This document shows, one piece after another, positions 1 to 10,028 of a stretch of DNA of 64,000 nt (its first letter is position 1; each line of letters begins with the position of its first letter). The DNA comes from Phalacrocorax aristotelis (taxonomy: Eukaryota; Chordata; Aves; Suliformes; Phalacrocoracidae). The stretch is taken from contig NC_134297.1 of assembly GCF_949628215.1 (NCBI RefSeq), forward strand, positions 2,790,001-2,854,000, given 5' to 3'. The notes beneath the pieces are model-generated. The model saw only the letters and a program-made list of their open reading frames with translations. It ran no database searches and had not been told where the DNA came from. A program made the position numbers and the translations under genes.

Positions 1-190
1 CAGAGCTTGTGAGACTCTGGGGGCCTGTGTGAGTATATTGCAGAGGACAAGCTCCTGTGAGACTCTGCCAGCCTTGAATTGCTGTCTTAAGCACCAGCAG
101 AGTCGGGAGAGCCTATAGCATTCGGCAGAGTCCGGCAGGTTCTGGACTCTGTTACACACCAGTACTCCAGCAGCTGGAGGGTCTGTTAAA
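1..190. other. Non-satellite flank at window edge
   Basis: This short stretch precedes the satellite. It contains repeated 'gagactctg' words and several 'agagtc' variants, so it may be the edge of another low-copy repeat. No coding frame or known element is recognisable. Confidence 0.3.
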
Positions 191-194
191 GGAA

Positions 195-3100
195 ATAGAC
201 TCAAATGAGGACAAGTTTGTCTAGCTGACCACCCCCCAGGACACTTGGGGGGCAAATACTTTACTTGGGGGTCATATGAGGACACAGAGTTCAGATGGGG
301 TCGAGTTAACCCCTCAGACAAGTCACACTGGAATCAAATGAGGACACAGGGGGTCAAATGAAGTCAAGAAAACTTCTCAAAGATGTTGCTATGCGGTCAA
401 CTGAGGCCATGAGGGCAACTTCGCTCTCAAAGGCATCACCATGGGGGTCAAATGATGTTAATTGGGGTCATGTGAGGACACAGGGGTCAACTGAGGTCAC
501 CTGAACCCCTCAAAGAAGTGACTGTGGGGTCAAATGAGGACACAGGGGTCACATGAGGACAGGGGGTCAAATGGGGACACGGGGGGGGTCACCCGAGATC
601 ACCTGAACCCCTCAAAGAAGTGACTGTGGGGTCAAATGAGGACACGGGGTCATTTGAGGACACAGGGGTCACATGAGGACACGGGGGTCAACCAAGGTCA
701 CCTGAACCCCTCAAAGAAGTGACTGGGGGGTCAAATGAGGACACAGGGGTCATTTGAGGACACGGGGTCAAATGAGGACACGGGGGTCAACTGAGGACAT
801 GGGGGTAAACCGAGGTCACCTGAACCCCTCAAAGAAGTGACTGTGGGGTCAAATGAGGGCACAGGGGTCAACTGAGTTCAACTGCACCCTCAAAGGCATC
901 ACTCTGGGGGTCAAATGAGGTTAATTGGGGTCAAATGAGGACACAGGGGTCATATGAGGACACGGGGGGTTCAACTGAGTTCAACTGCACCCCTCAAAGA
1001 AGTGACTGTGGGGTCAAATGAGGTTAATTGGGGTCAAATGAGGACACAGGGGGTCACATGAGGACACGGGGGTCAACCGAGGTCACCTGAACCCCTCAAA
1101 GAAGTGACTGTGGGGTTCATTTGAGGACACAGGGGTCAAATGAGGACACGGGGGTCAACCAAGGTCACCTGAACCCCTCAAAGAAGTGACTGTGGGGTCA
1201 AATGAGGACACAGGGGTCACATGAGGACACGGGGGTCAAATGAGGACACGGGGGTCATCTGAGTTCAACTGCACCCTCAAAGGCATCACTCTGGGGGTCA
1301 AATGAGGTTAATTGGGGTCATTTGAGGACACAGGGGTCACATGAGGACACGGGGGGTCAACTGAGGTCAACTGCACCCCTCAAAGAAGTGACTGTGGGGT
1401 CAAATGAGGTTAATTGGGGTCATTTGAGGACACAGGGGTCACATGAGGACACAGGGGTCACCCGAGGTCACCTGAACCCCTCAAAGAAGTGACTGTGGGG
1501 TCAAATGAGGACACAGGGGTCATTTGAGGACACGGGGTCAAATGAGGACACGGGGGTCAACTCAGTTCAACTGCACCCTCAAAAACATCACTCTGGGGTC
1601 AAATGAGGTTAATTGGGGTCAAATGAGGACACACGGGTCAACCGAGGATGCAGGGGTCAACAGAGGTCACCTGAACCCCTCAAAGACGTGACTGTGGGGT
1701 CAAATGAGGTTAATTGGGGTCAAATGAGGACACAGGGGTCACATGAGGACACGGGGGTCAACTGAGTTCAACTTCACCCTCAAAGGCATCACTCTGGGGT
1801 CAAATGAGGTTAATTGGGGTCAAATGAGGACACAGGGGTCACATGAGGACATGGGGGGTCAACTGAGTTCAACTGCACCCCTCAAAGGCATCACTCTGGG
1901 GTCAAATGAGGTTAATTGGGGTCATTTTAGGACACAGGGGTCACATGAGGACACAGGGGTCACCCGAGGTCACCTGAACCCCTCAAAGAAGTGACTGTGG
2001 GGTCAAATGAGGACACAGGGGCCACATGGGGACACGGGGGTCAAATGAGGACACGGGGGTCATCTGAGTTCAACTGCACCCTCAAAAACATCACTCTGGG
2101 GTCAAATGAGGTTAATTGGGGTCAAATGAGGACACACGGGTCAACCGAGGATGCAGGGGTCAACAGAGGTCACCTGAACCCCTCAAAGACGTGACTGTGG
2201 GGTCAAATGAGGTTAATTGGGGTCAAATGAGGACACAGGGGTCACATGAGGACACGGGGGTCAACTGAGTTCAACTTCACCCTCAAAGGCATCACTCTGG
2301 GGTCAAATGAGGTTAATTGGGGTCATTTTAGGACACAGGGGTCACATGAGGACACAGGGGTCACCCGAGGTCACCTGAACCCCTCAAAGAAGTGACTGTG
2401 GGGTCAAATGAGGACACAGGGGCCACATGGGGACACGGGGGTCAAATGAGGACACGGGGGTCATCTGAGTTCAACTGCACCCTCAAAGGCATCACTCTGG
2501 GGGTCAAATGAGGTTAATTGGGGTCATTTGCGGACACACGGGTCACCTGGGGACACGGGGGTTAACCAAGGTCACCTGAACCCCTCAAAGAAGTGACTGT
2601 GGGGTCAAATGAGGACACAGGGGTCACATGAGGACACGGGGGGGTCAACTGAGGTCAACTGCACCCCTCAAAGAAGTGACTGTGGGGTCAAATGAGGTTA
2701 ATTGGGGTCATTTGAGGACACAGGGGTCACATGAGGACACAGGGGTCACCCGAGGTCACCTGAACCCCTCAAAGAAGTGACTGTGGGGTCAAATGAGGAC
2801 ACAGGGGTCATTTGAGGACACGGGGTCAAATGAGGACACGGGGGTCAACTCAGTTCAACTGCACCCTCAAAAACATCACTCTGGGGTCAAATGAGGTTAA
2901 TTGGGGTCAAATGAGGACACACGGGTCAACCGAGGATGCAGGGGTCAACAGAGGTCACCTGAACCCCTCAAAGACGTGACTGTGGGGTCAAATGAGGTTA
3001 ATTGGGGTCAAATGAGGACACAGGGGTCACATGAGGACACGGGGGTCAACTGAGTTCAACTTCACCCTCAAAGGCATCACTCTGGGGTCAAATGAGGTTA

Positions 3101-4780
3101 ATTGGGGTCAAATGAGGACACAGGGGTCACATGAGGACATGGGGGGTCAACTGAGTTCAACTGCACCCCTCAAAGGCATCACTCTGGGGTCAAATGAGGT
3201 TAATTGGGGTCATTTTAGGACACAGGGGTCACATGAGGACACAGGGGTCACCCGAGGTCACCTGAACCCCTCAAAGAAGTGACTGTGGGGTCAAATGAGG
3301 ACACAGGGGCCACATGGGGACACGGGGGTCAAATGAGGACACGGGGGTCATCTGAGTTCAACTGCACCCTCAAAGGCATCACTCTGGGGGTCAAATGAGG
3401 TTAATTGTGGTCATTTGCGGACACACGGGTCACCTGGGGACACGGGGGTTAACCAAGGTCACCTGAACCCCTCAAAGAAGTGACTGTGGGGTCAAATGAG
3501 GACACAGGGGTCACATGAGGACACGGGGGGGTCAACTGAGGTCAACTGCACCCCTCAAAGAAGTGACTGTGGGGTCAAATGAGGTTAATTGGGGTCATTT
3601 GAGGACACGGGGTCAAATGAGGACACGGGGGTCAACTCAGTTCAACTGCACCCTCAAAAACATCACTCTGGGGTCAAATGAGGTTAATTGGGGTCAAATG
3701 AGGACACACGGGTCAACCGAGGATGCAGGGGTCAACAGAGGTCACCTGAACCCCTCAAAGACGTGACTGTGGGGTCAAATGAGGTTAATTGGGGTCAAAT
3801 GAGGACACAGGGGTCACATGAGGACACGGGGGTCAACTGAGTTCAACTTCACCCTCAAAGGCATCACTCTGGGGTCAAATGAGGTTAATTGGGGTCAAAT
3901 GAGGACACAGGGGTCACATGAGGACATGGGGGGTCAACTGAGTTCAACTGCACCCCTCAAAGGCATCACTCTGGGGTCAAATGAGGTTAATTGGGGTCAT
4001 TTTAGGACACAGGGGTCACATGAGGACACAGGGGTCACCCGAGGTCACCTGAACCCCTCAAAGAAGTGACTGTGGGGTCAAATGAGGACACAGGGGCCAC
4101 ATGGGGACACGGGGGTCAAATGAGGACACAGGGGTCATCTGAGTTCAACTGCACCCTCAAAAACATCACTCTGGGGTCAAATGAGGTTAATTGGGGTCAA
4201 ATGAGGACACACGGGTCAACCGAGGATGCAGGGGTCAACAGAGGTCACCTGAACCCCTCAAAGACGTGACTGTGGGGTCAAATGAGGTTAATTGGGGTCA
4301 AATGAGGACACAGGGGTCACATGAGGACACGGGGGTCAACTGAGTTCAACTTCACCCTCAAAGGCATCACTCTGGGGTCAAATGAGGTTAATTGGGGTCA
4401 TTTTAGGACACAGGGGTCACATGAGGACACAGGGGTCACCCAAGGTCACCTGAACCCCTCAAAGAAGTGACTGTGGGGTCAAATGAGGACACAGGGGTCA
4501 CATGAGGACACGGGGTCAAATGAGGACACGGGGGTCAACTCAGTTCAACTGCACCCTCAAAGGCATCACTCTGGGGTCAAATGAGGTTAATTGGGGTCAT
4601 TTGAGGACACAGGGGTCACATGAGGACACAGGGGTTAACTGAGGCCACCTGAACCGCCTCAAAGAAGCAACTGTGGGGTCATTTGCGGACACAGGGGTCA
4701 AATTTGGTCATGTGAACCCCTCCAAGAAGCCACCATATGGTCAAATGAGGCTAATTGGGTGAAATGAGGACCCAAGGGTC
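195..4780. repeat. GGGGTCA-type tandem satellite with higher-order copies
   Basis: Nearly 4.6 kb is built from short units of roughly 18-20 bp such as GGGGTCAAATGAGGACACA, mixed with longer modules containing 'caaaggcatcactctgggg', 'aggttaattgggg' and 'acccctcaaagaagtgac'. All units point the same way and the plus strand is strongly G-rich. Larger blocks are copied: a segment of at least 250 bp starting at 1743 recurs essentially unchanged at 3031 (offset 1288) and 3818 (offset 787), and another block recurs at an offset of about 887 (2534 and 3421). Units are purest between about 1,350 and 4,450 and decay toward both edges, especially after 4,640. The short open frames inside, such as three identical 83-codon ones, follow from the repeat and are not genes. 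Confidence 0.93.
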
Positions 4781-4959
4781 AAAGGCAGCTAAGGGAATGG
4801 GAATAATATGAACTGGGGTCAAAGGAGGGGGCGCCCATTGGGTAATGGACCAAGCACTATCGAGCTAGTTAAATGGAATCAAAGAAATCACCATGTGTCA
4901 CAGAGGGCCACTGGTGTCATCCATAATGTGAACTACGTCTCAGGGTCTGATCCATAGCT
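4781..4959. other. Transition zone between two repeat regions
   Basis: Degraded satellite words ('ggggtcaaagg', 'gtcatccataatgtgaac') fade out here before the AT-rich repeat begins. No gene is visible. Confidence 0.4.
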
Positions 4960-7120
4960 ATCACCCCTATTGAAGGTGTTAACACAGTTAGCTAGTGCAG
5001 CCTGATGCATTCCATCAAGTGCACGTATTGATAGAGGTGGCTGTTAGTGTTTAGTACTAGCTACCCAAGCTGCTAACACAGCTGTTACAGAATCACATAC
5101 CAGTGCAACACTAGAATTGGATTTATTTATTAAAGGGTTGTTAGTATCTGTCATAGCTAACAAAATAATTCTGTTAGAACTTCTGTAGCAGTTTAGTCCC
5201 AGTCAGCAACCAAGCACCACAGAGCCGCTCGCTCACCCCGCCCGGTGGGATGGGGGAGAGAATTCAAAGAGTAAAAGTGAGGCAAGTCATGGTTTGAGAT
5301 AAAGACAGTTTAAGAGGTAAAGCAAAAGCTGCACGCAGAAGCAAAGCAAACCAAGGAATTCATTCACTCCTTCCCACAGGCAGGCAGGTGTTCAGCTGTC
5401 TCCAGGAAAGCAGGGCTCCATCACGCGCAACAGCCATCACTCCAAATGTCCCCCCTTCCTTCTTCTTCCCCCAGCTTTATATACTGAGCATGACATCATA
5501 TGGTATGGAGCATCCCTCTGGCTAGGTGGGGGCAGCTGTCCTGGCTGTGCCCCCTCCCAGCTCCTTGTGCACCCGGCAGAGCACGGGGAGCTGAAAAAGT
5601 CCTTGACCAGTGTGAGCACTACTTAGCAACAACTAAAACATCTCCGCATTATCACCACTGTTTCCAGCACAAATCCAAAACACAGCCCCATATGAGCTAC
5701 TACGAAGAAATTTAACTCTATCCCAGCTGAAACCAGGACAAGTTCATAGATTCTAATACTGCAATTATTGATGAGTAACTATTAGCATCTACAGAAACTA
5801 CTAATAAGAGTTATTTGTTAATGTTATTGGTATCCACTGGCATGCACTAAGAGAGTTGGTTTCAGCATTATTAGTATTTATAGTAGCTATTGTTAACAGA
5901 TAATTCTGTTTATTGATTGTATTAGACTAGAATATTACAGCTGTCAGGTAACAGCTACTGTAGACACAGTTACTAACAGTAATTAATTTTTTAGATTTGA
6001 TTCTATTAAAACAATTGTCTATTAGTGCTTATTAGCATCTACAGCAGTGAGTAGCAGTTTTCTTATAGCATCTAGTAACAGACTTATGTATTAGTACCTA
6101 TAGTAGACAGTAATACAAACAGCTATTTTAACCTACACAGTATGTCTAAGAATCTAACAATAGTTATCTATGAGTAGTAGTTACAGCAGCTGGTCCTAAA
6201 ATCTATCAGAATTTATTGGAATGTATTTATAGATCTATCAGTATCTACAATATCTGTTAATAATCATCTACTGGTATTTAATAATACTGTTAGTTATTAG
6301 TTACTATATTAGCTAGAAATACAATAGTCTACAATAATCTACTTACAGAATTATTTATAGTAGTTATTAGTGCAGTTATCCCGTTCGTATACTCAGTAGC
6401 TAGCCATAAAATTTTGTCTTATAGTCTATGAGAATCTTTTAACAGTTACCTATTTATATCAGTATTAGTATTACTGAAGTTATCTATTAAAAGCTATTAC
6501 TATTAGCATCTAATGAATTAACTACCTATTCATATTTAGTATCTATAGTAGCTAATAATACAGTTCCCAAATAAAATGTATTAGAATTTATAAATAAGAA
6601 TTGTCTATTAGGATCTAGAGTAGCTAGTATATAAATAAGTTAGAATTTATCAGAATTCTTTAAGGGAAAAATCCATTAATATCTATTAGTATCTATAGTA
6701 GCTATAAATACAATTAACTACTATAACATCTTGTTATCTATTAGAACCCAGTGACAGACCTATCTATGAGTACTTTTTAGTATCTATATTAGCTATTAGT
6801 ACAACCAGCTAATGATTCTACTGTTGGGATCTATTAAATTCTATTGACTATAATCTCTTAGTATCTATCTACCATCAGTAGCAATATAATTATAAATTAC
6901 TATCTAATACTATGATTACCTATTAGAATACATTAGTAGATTTATTAGTATTGGTAGTTATTGGTGTCTGTATTGGCTGTTAATGCAATTACCTATTAGA
7001 ATCTATAGAATTATCTGTTGCTGGCTACCTCGTTAGCCATTACCTACTGCTACCTCTCAGTATTTGGTATCAGACTTGTCCACCACCTGTTAGCGGCATT
7101 ATCTATTACCAGTGAACAGA
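4960..7120. repeat. Decayed AT-rich minisatellite (TATTAGTATCTATAGTAGCTA type)
   Basis: Words related to 'ttagtatctatagtagctat', 'attagcatctacag' and 'aatacagttacctatt' recur dozens of times in one orientation, with irregular spacing and many substitutions. This suggests an old tandem array that has drifted. The same vocabulary is found on both sides of the LTR at 5184-5740, so the LTR inserted into the array. Base composition changes sharply from the neighbouring G-rich satellite. No coding capacity is seen. Confidence 0.75.
5184..5740 (+). mobile_element. Solo LTR of an avian endogenous retrovirus (ERVL-like)
   Basis: The stretch has the layout of an LTR: a TG start, a TATA-type box near 5477-5485 and a CA end in 'aaccaggaca'. 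The wording from 'accaagcaccacagagccgc' to 'aactctatcccagctgaaac' resembles a family of LTRs I know from bird genomes. Flanking ACTTC (5179-5183) and AGTTC (5741-5745) could be a 5-bp target duplication with one mismatch, which would suit an ERVL-like element. No internal region is present, so this is a solo LTR fossil. It sits inside the AT-rich repeat and is therefore younger than that array. The family name is from memory, and the 5' edge is uncertain by tens of bases. Confidence 0.7.
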
Positions 7121-8560
7121 ACACATTTTCCTGCCCCAGCCACGGTGCAAAGGCAGGCAAAGCCAACACTGTTTGGCTGGCTCCATCCAGGAAGCAAATT
7201 AAGATGTTGCAATTGACTCCCAAATTTTTTAAAAGGACAAAAAAGCAAAAGTTAACAAGATTTTTAAAAGAGGCTTTTTTTGGTTGCTGAGTATTTAGGA
7301 TGTCTGCTCAGCTACTGAACCTTTAATAACCTCCAAGTTCTTTTAAACTTTGTATTTTTGTTTTACCATTGGCCCCATGGTTCTTACGATTTACACTTAC
7401 AACCTGGGATGTAACCTTCAGCAAGAAGGAAATAATAGTTTAATTTCTTTTTCCTGAATGCAAAACTTCTGTAAAAAACAGAGGGCCAAAGGTAATGCGG
7501 ATTAAAAAACAGGAGATAAGAAAAAAAATGAAATGCAATTTCCTTTGTAACCTTTGACCCATCAGATGGTCAGAAATTGATATATTGAAAATATCCTGGA
7601 AATATATTCAAGCAATAACATTCAGTTAGGTATTCCTTAGGTATTCCAGACTCTTTTGCCAGGACTAGAAACAGTTTCATGCCCTTAAAATTAGGGTATT
7701 AAAAAGAGTTGACAGTTTTAAACAGTGGAAAGCAAAAATCAATGGTTCACAGCTTTTCCGCTGAAAACAGGTGAAGGTTGACATATTTTAAATATCTAAT
7801 GCTTAGAATTAAAAAAAGTTCAGTGACATTTTCAATAAAACATGAAATGTGTATAAAATCTCTACAAAAGTAAAAAAAAAAAAAATATATATATATTTAC
7901 CTGAGATAAAAAAATGCTTCTTCAGACTTCATTGCAGCACAGGTCTAAAGGGTTTGTCATCTTCAAGCATCACTAATTAGTTCTCAATACATGAAGATCC
8001 CATACAAGTTAATGCATGTGCTGCATGTGCATGCTGTGAATTGGGGCAGCTCTTCTAGTATTTTACACATAAGGGTGTTGAAGTTTTGCCAACAGTGGGG
8101 AAAAAGATTGAAGATGAAGAAATATGTGGTCTATGCTTAGCTTGCCCATTTTTGCTGTTTGAAAAAGTAGGGAAGAGAAAGGCCTCAGGATTTCTCAATA
8201 TTTCTGAGCAAAAGCCGTACCGCAGCAGCATGTGCCGCGCTGCAGACGCGTTGCTGAGAGCAGCTGGGTTGAGGCCCCTGGGCAGCAGCCGCCAGCCCAC
8301 CATGACCTTCAGCGGTATCCTGAGTGCCAGGGGCCTGGGTAAGGAGGGGTTCGAGCTGACCCTCACCTGCTGATTTAAGCAGATTTCCTAGGTGAAAGTC
8401 CCACTTTTGTGGAAGCGAACCTAAAGGTGGGAGTGCACACAGTGCCACCCAGCCTTGGTAACCTGCTCTTGGGGAAGGGAGCCTTGAAACTGAGTGCGGA
8501 TGGGGGAGACATGCTGCCCTTACCATCCCAGCAGGGCCACTGCTAGTGGGAATAAACTCA
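7121..8560. other. AT-rich intergenic stretch, no gene seen
   Basis: No exon, RNA gene or named element could be supported here. An A-tract followed by a TA run lies at 7872-7897. Overlapping open frames on both strands near 8055-8712 look like chance frames and have no recognisable domain. Confidence 0.5.
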
Positions 8561-10028
8561 GAACCCGGCTTTGAACTTTGTACTTTATTTTCAGACATAT
8601 ATATATATATATATAAAAACAACAACCTCGCAAGTATCAGACGAAACTTCTGGAAATTTACACACAATCCAACAAAAATATATATAAACCAAAGCTTTTG
8701 CTTCGACAACACTTGTAGCTCATAAGTCTAGCTCACCGCTTGTTAGGGCGCTGGCTGCCGGACTGCTGCACAGCTCCCTGCTACCGGCAGAGGATGCTGG
8801 GGGTGCGCGAGGGGACATCTCTCCTGTCACCCAGGGTTAGTCTCAGCTCCTTGCAGAAGGGCTAGGGGAGTGATGGGCTTGTGGACAGCATAGCACTGAG
8901 AGTACATGGCTTAGAGGAAGGAGAGGCTACAGGGGGGCTGATCTCTCTAGGAGGAAGCAGGAGGGAGAGCCATGTTTCAGGCAGAGGGCTAGGACAGGCC
9001 ATGGCAGCAGAAACTAAAGGCGGGGCTGCTTGCCGTCTCCCCTCTCCACCACACAGCTGCTCCCACACCAGCCTGGCTGTAGGGCCAGGGGTGCCACCAA
9101 AGCACAGAAATAAAAGTTTTACCCGGGGCTGGTAATTGTTCAGCACAAAAAAAACCCTGAGACATCGCCAACTGGCCCTGGCCTAATATTCCTTAGTTTT
9201 AAATTTGGGGGGGTGGGGGGGGCTCCAGGAGCTGCTGTTGCCAGCAGCTGTGCAGCCCCCCTAAAAGCAATCCAATTCCCTGGAGGCTGGGGAGATAGAC
9301 AGCCTCCCCTTCACATCAGCAAGGCTACGCTACAAACCATAGAACCTAAGCCCTTTGTCTGGCATGTGCCGAGAGATGGGCACACCCGTCCTTGCTCTGC
9401 CAGGTACTTGCCTCTCGGAGGCTCACAGCTACCCGTCATGGAGCTCCCTACCTACACAGCATCATCAGGACACACTGGGCTAAACCAACAAGACAAGAAC
9501 AGTTCAAAAGGAAAAGCAAAGCACTAACACTTCCCCCAGCAGCTCGCAAACACTGCTCTAACACACCCCTTCCATTCTTTGCTCGCCTAACCTGCACACC
9601 ACTATATCTAAGATGCCTGGGACATCCCAAAAGTAACAGTAAAAGTAAAATTTCACCAGTTTTTCTCAGCAAGTTTGGGGTAAAACACATCAAAACCTTC
9701 CCACACACATACAGGGCAGAATTTCTCAAAAAGCTTCAAATCCTTCCACCAGGTAGCTTAATGGGATATTTCTTTCTAATATTGCTGTTGGCTTCTCTGT
9801 AGAAGTAAGCAAGTCCAGCTTTGCTGCTGCTAAATCAACAATCTGCAAGCCCACGGCTGAGGTAACAGACAGCTGAGTCAGGGGGGTGTCCCCTGCGCGT
9901 TGGGGCTCAGCACTGCGACACAGTAATCGTCTCTGGCTGTGCTCCCCAGGCACTGGAGCAGGGGTGGGACAAGGCAATCCAAGAGCAGGAAAGGTTTGAA
10001 GGAAGAAAGCACTTAGTAGATTCCCTCT
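8561..10028 (-). other. MCAM: MCAM 3' untranslated region (inferred)
   Basis: About 1.45 kb follows the MCAM stop codon on the minus strand without further coding similarity. A minus-strand AATAAA (plus-strand 'tttatt' at 8584-8589) suggests cleavage near 8,560-8,575. A dinucleotide AT run at 8597-8615 lies just upstream of the signal. The extent is inferred; transcript data would fix the end. Confidence 0.55.
8597..8615. repeat. (AT)n microsatellite
   Basis: A pure AT dinucleotide run near the 3' end of the MCAM transcript. Confidence 0.85.

Noticed and set aside
1743-4269. Repeated 67-83 codon open frames as a gene family
   Set aside because: They are identical because the satellite is copied; no splice signals, promoter or domain support translation.
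195-4780. CRISPR-like array
   Set aside because: Units are contiguous without unique spacers, variable in length, and the genome is vertebrate.
8055-8712. Overlapping 95-175 codon frames near the end of the MCAM transcript
   Set aside because: They overlap on opposite strands, lie partly in the 3' UTR, and have no similarity I can name.
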